This document shows positions 46,901 through 57,196 of a DNA stretch of 64,000 nt, piece after piece. The notes under the pieces are model-generated. The model was not told where the DNA came from. It was given only the letters and a program-made list of their open reading frames with translations, and did no database searches. Every line of letters begins with the position of its first letter. Position 1 is the first letter of the stretch. The position numbers and the translations under genes are program-made. The stretch is from Bombardia bombarda (taxonomy: Eukaryota; Ascomycota; Sordariomycetes; Sordariales; Lasiosphaeriaceae), in contig JAULSR010000002.1 in NCBI GenBank assembly GCA_030512295.1, positions 3,534,001 to 3,598,000 of the forward strand, written 5' to 3'.

Positions 46901-47758
46901 TTCTGCCAAGTCGACGGTTGCGCTGTTGTTGACCAGGTTGATGGCGATGTTGGAGATCCAATCCCGCTGCTTAAGTTCGTTGGTAATGTTGTTTACACAT
47001 GCCGCGCATGTCATGCCCCCTATTGCGAGCGTGGCTCTCCACACGGGGCGTGCTGCGCCCTCGTCTGTCTCGATTACGACAAACGATTTTGTAGACATCT
47101 CTCTCTGCAGCGTCGGTCCAATGGCCGTTTGGCTGAACAACGTCGAGGAGGCTGAGGTCTGTGCGGTGGTCTCATGGGCCTGCTTCTCGTCGGAGTCATG
47201 GCATTTAATAGGAGCACCGCGGCACTGCTCGCAGTTCAACAGATGGAGCTTGGCCTGCTGTGACTGGAGGTGCTTTGATCTGGAAGAAGACAGTTTCGAG
47301 GACGTGATCCATCGTGCCAGGGGTGATGGCGGATAATGACGTGTGGCCGTTTGACTGGTCTCACCCCGCTCACCACCATGACCGGGAAACATATTGCTGC
47401 CGCTGCTGTTGCCGTCCACAAAGCCGCCAAGCTCGGACATATCCCCGGCAGTCGTGGTGACACCGCAAACCTCAAAGCCACTCTCCTCCAGGGCGGCATG
47501 CATATCCTTGAGAGAGGCGGCCGGATCGTGTTCCACCGTCACGACTGATGTAACGACGTTCGGCGAGACCCATTTGACATGGCTGTTTCTGTTTCTGCTG
47601 CTGCTGCTGCTGCTGTTCCTGCGGCTGGACGACGACCCGTACAAGACCCTCTTTATAGTAGAGACGCAGGTGGGACAATGGAGATTGGCCAGCAAAAACG
47701 AGGTCGTGACTGTCTCAGACGTGGGGCCAGGCGCTGGAATGCCGTTGGACGGCGCCAT
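43961..47758 (-). CDS. CCC2: P1B-type copper-transporting ATPase, Ccc2-like
   Basis: This is a Cu(I)-exporting P-type ATPase that loads copper into the Golgi lumen for secreted oxidases and ferroxidases. It is a single exon of 1265 residues from the ATG reading MAPSNGIPAPGPTSE; an upstream TTG-started extension is not used. Four N-terminal metal-binding segments are visible: LHCPTC (~30), GGMTCAAC (~250), GGMTCAAC (~338) and LYCEHC (~430). The middle two are near-copies. Catalytic parts include CPCGLALAAP (ion channel, ~856), DKTGTLTMG (phosphorylated Asp, ~899), TGES, SSHPIAKA (HP motif) and GDGINDSPAL (~1135). A Ser/Arg-rich insertion interrupts the first metal-binding domain. Absence of introns over 3.8 kb is notable here. 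Confidence 0.95.
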   Translation of the reverse strand: MAPSNGIPAPGPTSETVTTSFLLANLHCPTCVSTIKRVLYGSSSSRRNSSSSSSRNRNSHVKWVSPNVVTSVVTVEHDPAASLKDMHAALEESGFEVCGVTTTAGDMSELGGFVDGNSSGSNMFPGHGGERGETSQTATRHYPPSPLARWITSSKLSSSRSKHLQSQQAKLHLLNCEQCRGAPIKCHDSDEKQAHETTAQTSASSTLFSQTAIGPTLQREMSTKSFVVIETDEGAARPVWRATLAIGGMTCAACVNNITNELKQRDWISNIAINLVNNSATVDLAEEERGADLVEAIEDLGYEATVDTVVKITHGKPPQALAQETTGTWRATLAIGGMTCAACANTITSEMKKRDWIKDVSINLLTNSATVEFQGGRDNAEKVAEAIEDLGYDAAIDTVVAVVIATQDTLPEEEQERTVEIMIDGLYCEHCPSRVTNSLAGFQARRRLEVVAQPTRQRPIVKITYTPDAPAFTIRHILAAIVASDPGFQASVYHPPTLEERSKLIQRQHQRRILWRVIFTGLVCIPTFTIGIVYMSLVSGMSASRHFLMQPWTSGISRAQMALFIMATPVYFFTADIFHTRACKEIRTLWRRGSRVPFLQRFYRFGSMNTLMSLGTTIAYISSVSQLIAAAAYQPDEISDSNFYFDSVVFLTFFLLLGRLIESYSKSRTGDAVEMLGRLRPTTAILVENYGEEEKEEDVVVKADLLDFGDVVRIMHGASPPADGTVVRGESNFDESSLTGESRLVRKVVGDEVFSGTVNKDASVLVRITGVAGRSMLDQIVNVVREGQTKRAPIEQIADMLTTYFVPIVTLIAILTWLVWLSLGLSGRVPGHFLDVSSGGWVAFSLQFAISVFVVACPCGLALAAPTAIFVGGGLAAKHGILAKGGGEAFEKASRIDCVVFDKTGTLTMGGEPSITDSEVYGAIEGGGKPERSVLLASLKAVEENSSHPIAKAIVAFCARQTASTKVQIENLQEIAGKGMKATCRGTTPEESFEIIVGNEAFVDDYSIPVSAETAQTLQRWKSEAKSVALVATKMMQSNVWSLSASLSISDPIRPEAPHIIRALQSRGTRVWMLSGDNPTTAEAVAMQLGIPRDQVIAGVLPTGKADKITYLQSTQKARTGVRSESSTRRAIVAMVGDGINDSPALATADVGIAIGSGSDIAISSADFVLVKSDLSAVVTLLDLSATVFRRIKFNFGWALVYNCLAVPVAAGVFYPIESNGTHVRLDPVWASLAMALSSISVVLSSLALRSRVPGLGFRERRIHG

Positions 47759-50472
47759 GGCATGTAGATTGGATGTGTGGACTCGTGTATGTGTGTGAGA
47801 GAGTGTGTGTGTGCGCGTGTCCCGGGTAGAACGGCTGTCTCCTCCCTGGATTGCTTGGTGCTGCTGCTGCTGCTGCAACGTGCCTTCCCGCGCTGCCTTT
47901 CTTTTTCCTGAACTGCTTGCCTGCCTAGCCGAGGCGCGCGAATTGAAGCGAGGGAACCTGAGGGGGCCCTCACTTTGGGAAGCGACGACTAACTGGAGGG
48001 GACGGAAAAAAGGGGAGGGGAGGAAGGAGTGATCTGCTTAATTGGCGATGACGATGCACCTTGTGATATATTAAAGCTTCCGATATAGGAAATGCGGACC
48101 GGAGGATGATGGAGACACAGCGTCGAAATAGCCTGAAGTTGCCCGCGGATCAAATATGTGTGTGTCGGAGAGGCAGAGGCCGGTTTGTGGTCCCTCTTTC
48201 TGGTGTGCAGAAGCGATATATCACGACTGCAGGTTGAATGTTGGGGTTGAGGCAGGAACAAGGGGGCAAGGTAGACTTGGTATGGCTGGGGAGTGTGACT
48301 AGATCCTAGACTCCTTGATATCTCGACGGGACTGATGCGAGACGGAATAGGAATGCAGAACACAAGACGAGTTATGTTTAAAGACAAAGTCAGGAAGAGT
48401 TGGGAAGTAAAAAAGAAAAGCAGCAAGATATGGGACAAGAGACCATCCCTTCCAGTTCATTCCTGAAGGCGGCCGTCACGTTCTCGACGAGTCGGGCTTA
48501 TTCAGCTGTTTTACGCACAAAAAGCGCAACCTCCAAGGTTTAGGTGGTTTCGACCCGCTTCGACGCCGACACACTTGCGTGCAAGGAGCCAACATTGGCT
48601 CCCTTTTGCCTAGGTACCTGGTTTCTGACATGCCCAGTAAAGTTAAGATAAGCGCCCGGCATTGCTTGCATCTCCGTCGGCATAGAAGAGTGGTTTCGAG
48701 GTGTTTAAATCATCATAAGATTGATGCACACCGAGGTGGTTGATCGCGGACGAGACAGAAAGAAAGCCCGACAAATGTACATTAAATGTACCTTGCACTT
48801 CCTTGTTCCTTCAGGTACAGACGCCATGGTGAACTTACCGGTATTCCGACACGCTATAATACTGAGCGGTGAGCAGCACATGGGCGACAAAACCTGTTGT
48901 TCTCGCGGTCCAAAAACAACACAACGTGGCAAGAATCCGACAACGGGGGTCTGAAGATCATGGGCACGACCGCTTGGCATGCCTGCTCCGAATGGCGTAG
49001 GACAGACACATGCAGGAGATGCCATAAGTGGGCGAGGTAGAACATATGTCGCTCAATTGCGCTTCTGACATGCGGCCATGTGCTTTGGCACGATAATAAC
49101 GGGCGGGCGACTGCAGATGCAAAGCCGTTTTGTTTCGACCTGTTTTGCCTCAATGGCCAAGTTAAGCTGTCGCACAAATGCCGCCGCACGGAAAGCTGTG
49201 CCGTTCTTCGGTGATGGAAAGGCGCAAAAGGCTCAAGAAAACCTGGAGAAGGAGAACCTTGGCATTGCTGTCAACCCCAACCCACATCACTTGGCGCATT
49301 TACAGCGCTAGACAGCCCGCCCCCAAACTTGGGCCCCATGGAAGTTTTCCCGTTCAGTTCGTGACAACCGTGGTTTACAAAAGGTACACCCGTTGGCATC
49401 CAACCACCTCGCCCCTTTTTGGGGGAGACTGATGTCTAATCATTTTACCTAAGCCAAACCTTTTGCCATGGCCACCACTTTGTGGCTGGACCGGGAAAAG
49501 AAACTCGGCTATTCATTTTATTCTATCTGTTAGAAAGGCGTGGCTTGTCACGCGTAACACATCCTTATTGGCTACCTTGCCTATCTACCTTAAAATTCTT
49601 CCACATGTTCAAGCGCTGCGTAGCGCGAGAATTGTGGGTTCTTCTTCTTCTCGGCCGTGACACATGGGCATTGTTACTTACGAGCTTACATACTAGTCCT
49701 CTGCTTATACCCGAAAGACTGCGGCAGCAAAAACTCCATAAACTGATTTATCATGGGGCTTCATGTTTCATTCGTCAGTGATATCCTCGGAAAAGACTCC
49801 ATCTACACGCTAGAGGAGTCTGACATACCTAGGAATTTGATGAGGCTGTAATACGAGCTTTTCTCCTACAATTTTGAAATGTTTACTCCAAAACTACGAT
49901 GATGTCAGCTACTAGAAACCTAGTCAGCTGCCAGCCAGATGACTTCTCCTTTTTGCCACTTACAGCAAATTCCCGCCACGTTCATGTGATCGAAGGCGTG
50001 ACCTTTCCGAGTTGCCGGGCTTCCCAGCAGTTCTGAGTCTGGCCGTTTGAGAACTACCCTAAAACAAGTTAGCTTCAATCACGCCATCGCCATCAATTGC
50101 ACGTCGTTCGAATCGCACCAAGGGTCCAACGCCGCGGACAAAAGTTTTGGGACCATTGCGATTGCGGGACAAATGGCCCCAAGGGAGGGTTGCTATTTTC
50201 TGGCCGAGGCAACGGTAGGTCGAATTCTCCTTTCTCTTCATTTTTTTGTGCTTTTTTTCTGTTTTTCATACACAAAACAGGCGAGCAAGTTCTCGCTGGC
50301 TCGATCATTTCTCTCGGTGTTTTCTGTGTCTGAGCGATTCGCGGCAGTCCCTGGGCCCCTATTCTACTTCTCGCGCCGACCACCTCCCACTCTTGAAGTC
50401 GCCTTCAAGAGCTCTTATCTGCCCATCAAGGGCGGTGGCAAGTCTCACAGCACAGAAACTACCCCCGCCAAC
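47759..50472. promoter_or_regulatory. 2.7-kb divergent region, copper ATPase and MET10 promoters
   Basis: This contains (CTG)n in the copper ATPase leader (47857-47874), the two promoters and the MET10 5' leader with a possible 66-nt intron (50215-50280). No independent gene could be supported. Confidence 0.45.
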
Positions 50473-53400
50473 ATGCAATTGAAGCACCAGGAGTCAACGG
50501 GCGGCGTGGCCCCCGTCACCACCGATCCCGAGTCTCCTCCTGCTGGCGTCGCAAAGCCCTCACCGAGCCTGCTGTTGGGACAAAGAATCCCGCTCGCCTC
50601 CATCTCGGGACCTACTTATGTCTCCAGCCAGCTGCTTGTCCAGCAGACGGCTTACAAGCTCTCCGACAAGATCTTCTCCTTCTCCCCCGAGACGTTTGAC
50701 CTGGACCTGGCAGTCAAGGACTGGGCGCAAGCCGAGGAGAAGAACATCCATGGCGAGACCACGACTGTCGTGCCTCTCCAGACACGCGCCGGTGCCGGAA
50801 CCTTTGCGCTGGGCTACATCTTCTCCAAGGACTTCGACCTGAGCAAGCGCCACATTCCCCAGACGCTGCTGGCTCCATCCCTGAGCCTCCGCCATCTCCG
50901 CGCTGCTCTAGACCAGCTATCCCTGCTCTACGGGGTAGCCAGCCCATTTGTTGCCCACATCGCCGCCGCCGACTACTCTGCTCAAGATGGCCTTGTCGCC
51001 GAGTACGAGAGCGCGCTCCAGACTGCCGAGGAGCTCGGGTTGGGCCTTGTGTCCAGCTCGTCTGCTTACGAGGTGCAGCACATGTCGCTTTTCGCGACCC
51101 TCATGGCTGCCCTGCTGCCCACGATCCACATCTACGATGGCCTCCGCACGGCCAGAGAGACCTTGAGAGTCGTAGACGCCCTTTCAGAGGCCGGCATTGC
51201 TGAGATCTACAAGACGGTTGCTAAGGGGCTTAGCGCCCTGAACAAGAGACTGGATACCACTGGGAAAGTTGTCGAGCTTCTTCGTGCTTTCAACAATGAG
51301 CTGGGAACCGCATACTCCCCCTTTGAATACCATGGGCATGAGGCACCCGAGACAGTGCTTGTCGTTTTTGGCAGCGCCGAGTCCCAGATTGCCAAGCAGG
51401 TTGCTGACACTCTGGCGGCTGAGGGAAAGAAGGTTGGAACACTCAATGTCCGTATCTACCGGCCGTTCATTGAAGAGGCATTCCTCGAAGCTCTTCCTAC
51501 TTCAGTTCAGCAAATCGTCGTGTTAGGCCAGGTCCGTGATGCCACGGCGGTTGAGGATGCCTCGGTGCAGTCCGCTCTCTACTCGGACGTCCTTACCGCT
51601 GTCTCCTTCGCTGACAGGTGGACCTCGGAGCCGACTGTTAGCGAGGTCAAGTATGCCGCATCGGCTGCCCACACCCCCAGCTCGATTGCATCCATCTTCC
51701 ATGGCGCTACTGGCAAGGAAGGCGAGACTGAGACTCCTTTCAGCTTGCGTGCGTTGGATCGGGTTGAGCAGTACACCTTTTGGGACGTTGATAACTCGAA
51801 TGCCGCTGGCTCTCCCTCCGTTCTGGGCACAGTGCTCGCTCGTGAGTCTACAAACAATGTCTACGTTCACGAGGTTTACGATAATCTCGTGCACGGCGGC
51901 GTTGTTCGCACTGATATCAGGAGCTCCAAGAAGTCGATCGAAGCGCCGTTTGACGTCGAGGAGGCGGCTATCGTGTTTGTTGGGGAAGAGAAGCTGCTCA
52001 ATGGGATTGCCATCCTGAAGGGTGCCAAGTCTGGAGGCACGGTCATCCTGCGCGCGCCCGGCTTCAAGGCGGAGGACGCCGAGAAGCGCATCCCTGCTGC
52101 AGCACGCCAGGAGATTCAAGAAAAGGGCCTCGAGCTCTTTGTACTCGACTCGTCCTTTTCTCCCGCCCTCGAGAAGGACGCCCAGCTCCTGGTTCAGCTT
52201 GCTTTCCTTAAGATCGCGCGCCCCGAAATCACCGTAGAGCAGCTTGCCAAGCTGACCTTCATCACCGAAGACCAAGCCACGTTGGCCGAGTACGCCGACG
52301 CGCTTGCCCAGTCTCTCCACAAGGTAGACGTGCCTGCCACCTGGGCCGAGCTCTCTGCCGATGCTGCTCCCAAGGCTTCTCTTGTACAGGCTCTTAAGCC
52401 CAACAGCTTCGTCCCCTTCCAAAAGGAGGAGACCGAGCAGGACCTGAAGCTCAACAACTGGCAATCTGCCGCCAAGGGGCTCGTGTTCAAGGAGGCGTAT
52501 GGCACCCAAAACGACCTCCGTCCCGACCTCACCGTCAAGACCCACACCATCACCGTCAAGGAGAACCGCCGTCTCACCCCGGCCGCCTATGACCGCAACA
52601 TCTTCCACATCGAGTTCGACCTCGGCGACTCGGGCCTCACCTACAACATCGGCGAGGCCCTCGGCATCCACGCCGACAACGACCCCAAGCAGGTCCTGGG
52701 GTTCATCCAGTCGTACGGCCTCAACGCGGACGACCTCGTCCAGGTGCCGTCCCGCGAGGACGCCTCTATCTCAGAGACGCGCACCGTCTACCAATCCCTG
52801 GTGCGCAACCTCGACATCCTCGGCAAGCCGCCTAAGCGCTTCTTCGAGGCCCTCGCAGAGTACGCCACCGACGAGCAGGAGCAGAAGAAGCTCGCCTTCC
52901 TCGGCAGCAAAGAGGGCGCCGACGCCTTCAAGCGCCTGTCCGAGGACGACACGGCCACGTACGTCGACGTGCTGGAGCAGTTCGCATCGGCGCGCCCGGC
53001 CTTCCACGACCTGGTCAAGATCGTGTCGCCGCTCAAGCGCCGCGAGTACAGCATCGCGTCGGCGCAGGCCGTCACGCCCACGTCAGTAGCGCTCATGATC
53101 GTCGTGGTCGACTGGGTCGACAGCAAGGGCCGCACGCGCTACGGCCAGGCGACGCGCTACCTCTCGCAGCTGGCGCCCGGCACCGCCGTGACGGCGAGCG
53201 TCAAGCCCTCGGTTATGAAGCTGCCCGAGCGCGACACGGCGCCGCTCATCATGGCGGGCCTGGGTACGGGTCTGGCGCCCTTCAGGGCGTTTGTGCAGTA
53301 CCGCGCCATGCAGAAGGCGCAGGGCAAGGAGATCGGCGCCATCCTGCTGTACATGGGCAGTCGCCACCAGCGGGAGGAGTATTTGTATGGTGAGGAGTGG

Positions 53401-53700
53401 GAGGCGTACGTGGATGCGGGTGTGATCACGCTGCTGGGCGCTGCGTTCTCGAGAGACCAGAAGGAGAAGATTTATATTCAGGATAGGATGCGCCAGACGA
53501 TTGGGGATATCGTCAAGGCGTACGTGCTGGATGAGGGCAGCTTTTACCTGTGCGGGCCGACGTGGCCGGTGCCGGATGTGACGGCGGTGCTGGAGGAGGC
53601 GATCGCGGCTGAGGCGAAGGAGAGCGGGCGGAAGGTGGACCCGAGGAAGGAGATTGAGAGGTTGAAGGAGGATGGGAGGTACGTGCTTGAGGTGTACTGA
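50473..53700 (+). CDS. MET10: sulfite reductase [NADPH] flavoprotein (alpha) subunit
   Basis: This is the flavoprotein subunit that passes electrons from NADPH to the hemoprotein subunit (MET5-type) for reduction of sulfite to sulfide in the cytosol. It has 1075 residues from the ATG reading MQLKHQESTGG. The N-terminal ~470 residues are the pyruvate:ferredoxin-oxidoreductase-like region typical of fungal Met10. The FAD-binding reductase part follows (HTITVKENRRLTPAAYDRNI; RREYSIASAQ; IMAGLGTGLAPFRAFVQYRA) and then the NADPH domain (LYMGSRHQREEYLYGEEWEA; YLCGPTWPVPDV), ending DGRYVLEVY. As in yeast, no flavodoxin domain is obvious. The frame is also open upstream to an ATG at 50173 across a 66-nt intron-like segment, so a longer N-terminus is possible. 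Confidence 0.93.
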   Translation: MQLKHQESTGGVAPVTTDPESPPAGVAKPSPSLLLGQRIPLASISGPTYVSSQLLVQQTAYKLSDKIFSFSPETFDLDLAVKDWAQAEEKNIHGETTTVVPLQTRAGAGTFALGYIFSKDFDLSKRHIPQTLLAPSLSLRHLRAALDQLSLLYGVASPFVAHIAAADYSAQDGLVAEYESALQTAEELGLGLVSSSSAYEVQHMSLFATLMAALLPTIHIYDGLRTARETLRVVDALSEAGIAEIYKTVAKGLSALNKRLDTTGKVVELLRAFNNELGTAYSPFEYHGHEAPETVLVVFGSAESQIAKQVADTLAAEGKKVGTLNVRIYRPFIEEAFLEALPTSVQQIVVLGQVRDATAVEDASVQSALYSDVLTAVSFADRWTSEPTVSEVKYAASAAHTPSSIASIFHGATGKEGETETPFSLRALDRVEQYTFWDVDNSNAAGSPSVLGTVLARESTNNVYVHEVYDNLVHGGVVRTDIRSSKKSIEAPFDVEEAAIVFVGEEKLLNGIAILKGAKSGGTVILRAPGFKAEDAEKRIPAAARQEIQEKGLELFVLDSSFSPALEKDAQLLVQLAFLKIARPEITVEQLAKLTFITEDQATLAEYADALAQSLHKVDVPATWAELSADAAPKASLVQALKPNSFVPFQKEETEQDLKLNNWQSAAKGLVFKEAYGTQNDLRPDLTVKTHTITVKENRRLTPAAYDRNIFHIEFDLGDSGLTYNIGEALGIHADNDPKQVLGFIQSYGLNADDLVQVPSREDASISETRTVYQSLVRNLDILGKPPKRFFEALAEYATDEQEQKKLAFLGSKEGADAFKRLSEDDTATYVDVLEQFASARPAFHDLVKIVSPLKRREYSIASAQAVTPTSVALMIVVVDWVDSKGRTRYGQATRYLSQLAPGTAVTASVKPSVMKLPERDTAPLIMAGLGTGLAPFRAFVQYRAMQKAQGKEIGAILLYMGSRHQREEYLYGEEWEAYVDAGVITLLGAAFSRDQKEKIYIQDRMRQTIGDIVKAYVLDEGSFYLCGPTWPVPDVTAVLEEAIAAEAKESGRKVDPRKEIERLKEDGRYVLEVY

Positions 53701-54446
53701 GGTAGGGGTGGGCCAGATGGTTGTAGATAGCATGCGTAGCATTTAGAAGTACATTTTTGGCAAGCTAGATGGTGTGTTGAACTGAATGATGCTTTGCATA
53801 TATCTTGAACCCGGTCTAATTGAAAGGTGATGCTGTCATAGAACCTTTAAGATTAACGTTGATGCTTCCAAATTCCATGTGAAGATTGGATGGGTGCCGT
53901 CTACGGCTGCATAGCGGCAACGGCCGGCACTGCAGCGCCCCGACCCACTAGCCCCAGGGTTGGATGCAACCCAAGACAACCAACCTCAGGGACCCCTGCA
54001 ACCAATCAAACCCGGGCCAGGCGCGACGACTCATTGCACTCTTTCGGCACCACCTCTTTGCTTGCTTTGGTCCGACAGCGCGAATCAGTTACCTACACAG
54101 TACAGTACCGATTGTTGATCCTATTCTACTTGCCCTGGACTTGCCGGTCAATTGCAGGAGTTACTTCTAGGTATAAGCTGCATCACCGATTCGTCGGGCG
54201 AAACCGCGTCTCCCGGCAACAGGTGACCACAACAGCATCACATCCCGATCACTTCAAACACGAACCAGGGAAACAGCAGCAACAGGCGGGAATCAATTGA
54301 ACAGGCAACCCGGTGGTGGCTGTCCCAAGCAAGGGAAAAGCGGCACGACGCGCCGCGCAGGACAGAACCAACCAGGCCAGACAGAGATTTCCAAAAGGTT
54401 ACGACCACGACCACAGGTGTGCCGCGGGGCGACCCATCGATCAAAC
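53701..54446. other. intergenic between MET10 and the C3HC zinc-finger gene
   Basis: This 746-bp tandem gap carries the MET10 3' UTR and the promoter and leader of the next gene. The frame upstream of the next ATG is open but lacks conserved sequence. Confidence 0.4.
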
Positions 54447-56273
54447 ATGAATGCCACGGTCAAGCGAAAATTCAATGCCCTCCTCCAGGGGATCGGCAGC
54501 CGCCCGCCCGCCCCTCCAGCTTCTCCGTCGGACCAGCCGCGCCCCTCCTCTTCTTCCCAGCTCTCTCGCCATGACAACGACAGCCTAGCCTCCCCCACAT
54601 CGAAGAGGAGCACCACCACCACGATCACCACATCCGCGACCGCGCCCGACCTCGACCTGCTCACAAAGAAGCGCCGCGTCGGCACCATGCCCACCTCCCA
54701 CTCGACAACCACAACACCCATAAAATACCGCGCTGCACCACTGGACCACACGCAGTCATCGCCCGCGCGCGGAGGGCCGACGACAATATCGAATGTGACG
54801 CTCAGGAAATGGACGCCGGCCGGGAGCCCTGCGCCCAGCAGTGCCGAGGGTGAGAAGAAGGATAATAGTCGTGGTGTGCAATTGCAGCCCAAGTACTGCC
54901 CGGGCGACCGCGAGCAGCTGCTGCGGCGGCTGGCGACGTTCCAGGAGCTGACGGACTGGACGCCCAAGCCGGACCGGGTCAGCGAGGTCGAGTGGGCCAA
55001 GCGCGGCTGGGTGTGTCAGGGCAAGGAGCGCGTCAAGTGCACGCTGTGCAGCAGGGAGCTGGTGGTGAAGCTGAATCGCAAGGTGGTGGACGGCAAGGAG
55101 ATCTCGGTGCTGGTGGCGTCTGAGATTGCGCAGTCGGTGGTGGATATGTACACGGACCTGATTGTGTCGTCGCACGCTGATGATTGCTTGTGGAGGAAGA
55201 AGGGGTGTGATGGTGCGTACAACTTACTGCTCTACTACTAGCTAACTTATGACATATCGATATATGCTAACCACACACAGACTCCCTCCTCCGCCTCCCC
55301 ATCCCCCACCCGGCCCTCGCACTCTCCGGCCTGCGCCAGCGCTACGACGAGCTCTGCGAGCGCAAGGACTTCCTCCCCTACGAATTCAACCTCCGTCTCC
55401 CGCCTACCCTCGACATCGACGTCGTCCTCTCCTACCTCCCGCCCACCTTCTTCACCTCCCCGCCCCCGCCCATCAACAAAGCCCTCCCCCAACCACCACC
55501 ACCACCACCACCACCACCAAACAGCAACCTAGAAATAAACCGCGCCGCCTTGGCTCTAGCCATCCTCGGCTGGCAGGGCCTCTCCAACGCGCGCATCGGC
55601 GGGCCGGTCCCCAACAGCGCCTCGTGCCACACGTGTCTGCGCCGCCTCGGCCTCTGGATGTTCAAGAGCAAGGAAGTCGACCCGGCCACGCACGAGGTGC
55701 TCGTGCCCGCGCCCATGGACCACCTCGACCCGCTGCGCGAGCACCGCTTCTTCTGCCCGTGGAAGAACGGCGGCGCGCAGCGCAACCCCGGCGCTAAGCC
55801 CCTCGCGAAGGGGGAGGTCGATAAGGCCGGGTGGGAGATCTTGGTGCAGGTGCTTAGCAACGAGGCGTTTGTGCGGCAGAGGACGAGCGGGACGGTAGGG
55901 GCGGGGGTGTGGTGCATGGGAGGAGCAAGAGCAGTGTTGTTACGGCGAGGGGGGGTGGCAAGACAAGTGCCGAGAATGGGTTGAAGACGCCGGAGAGGAG
56001 ACCGCTTACGGCGGGGGGGGTCCGATGGGGGTCGGTGGGGGTGAGCAGGAAGGGGATGATGGGGTGGGAGAGGGAGAGGGTGGAGAGGAGGATGAGGAGA
56101 CGAGGAAGAAGAAGGATCTGGATATGAAGTCGAGGTTGAGGAGGGTCAAGAGTCTGTTTAATACCAAGGCGAAGGGGGGGAGTAAGTTGAGGAAGTCGAT
56201 GGGTGGTGGGGGTGGCGGAGGTAGTAATAGTCGGCCGGGGACGCCGCATTCGACGGCTAGTAAGGTGGATTGA
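54447..56273 (+). CDS. C3HC zinc-finger protein, Rsm1/ZC3HC1-like; frameshifted C-terminus
   Basis: This is related to fission yeast Rsm1 (mRNA export) and animal ZC3HC1/NIPA (nuclear basket). Exon 1 (54447-55212) and exon 2 (from 55281) join over a 68-nt intron to read KKGCD-DSLLRLPIP. The first zinc module is WAKRGWVCQGKERVKCTLCS with SSHADDCLW (~185-255), and the second (Rsm1 part) is SCHTCLRRLGLWMF with REHRFFCPWKNG (~368-410). A poly-Pro run lies between. After RQRTSGTVGAG the frame as read stops at 55984 (489 residues). Adding one base at a G5 run (55903-55907) and one at a G8 run (56013-56020) gives a continuous tail with KTPERRPLTAGG and RRVKSLFNTKAK, ending at 56273 (586 residues). 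Confidence 0.85.
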
Positions 56274-56967
56274 ACGGGTTTAGTTGAACGGATTGATGGG
56301 ATGGGCTGAAGAAGGGAGGGGGGTGAGCGTGTATGAGTTATTCGTTGTTGTATGTGTACTTTGAGCTATGAGAGGTGTAAAGGGGTTGCCTTTCCAGAGC
56401 AGGGGCGGAGATATGGAGCGTAGGGAGTTGAGAGAGGAGTACTTGGTCTGAGTATTATGATGGAATTAATGGCTAATGGCTTGGCTGAGATATTTATGAC
56501 AAGAAGTGTATTGTTCTGTGGTGGGTTTTAATACTAACGGGAATCGATGGAGGGATTCGACACGGTGAGTTTGTGAAATACATTCTGAATCATACCTGAA
56601 AAGATTGGGATGCCCATGGCTGTGGTGACTGTCTGATTTCAGTTAGTTAAAGGGTTTTATTCTTGCTTGTTTACTGGAAGAGCTGGCAATCCGTCGTAGG
56701 TACTGCGTGCGTGCGTTGCTCCGCTGGGTGGTGTATTTGCCTCTCGCGAGGTGAGGCATTGTGATGTAGGTTGACTGGAAGAGATCCAGGCAACGAGAGG
56801 TCGCCTGGGTAGACATATCCGTGGAGGAGCAGTATGTGTGGCAGGCTACTGAACCACTGCAATCACTTGGCTACCTACCTCCATTACCTACCTAGGGGTG
56901 AACCCAATCACATAGGTGCCCTTACCGCACCGCCTACCACCAATCCCCCAGCACAAACGCGCCACAG

Positions 56968-57055
56968 ATTGGTCACTGTGGTGTAGCTGGGATGAGGAGA
57001 GGCTTCAGACGAAGTGCCCCTCTCGAAGACCACGCGGGTTCGACTCCCGCGTCGG
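56968..57055 (+). other. tRNA-like element with A-box and B-box matches
   Basis: TGGTGTAGCTGG at 56979 fits the Pol III A box and GGTTCGACTCC at 57037 fits the B box. The T arm is perfect (GCGGG, loop TTCGACT, CCCGC). A weak 7-bp acceptor (GATTGGT with GTCGGTC, four G-U pairs) is possible, but it is out of register with the A box. The anticodon arm is not canonical (GAGAGG/CCTCTC with a 16-nt loop). I regard it as a tRNA pseudogene or tRNA-derived relic. Confidence 0.35.
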
Positions 57056-57178
57056 TCGGGGCATATTCTTCTCCGCATCGAGCGCCGCTGTGAGGAGGAT
57101 AATCTCTCACCTGGGCAGGCCACCGAGGTCCTAAGTCCTAGCTCCACCCTCCGTGACTGGAGCTGATTGAGGAGGAAC

Positions 57179-57196
57179 CCCCCCCCCCCCCCCCCC
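57179..57196 (+). repeat. 18-nt poly(C) tract
   Basis: An uninterrupted run of 18 C lies in the intergenic region, about 130 bp after the tRNA-like element. Its length is unreliable in most sequencing chemistries. Confidence 0.9.

Noticed and set aside
51523..52671. 382-codon minus-strand frame
   Set aside because: It is antisense to MET10; its Gly/Leu/Val-rich composition is explained by the opposite strand.
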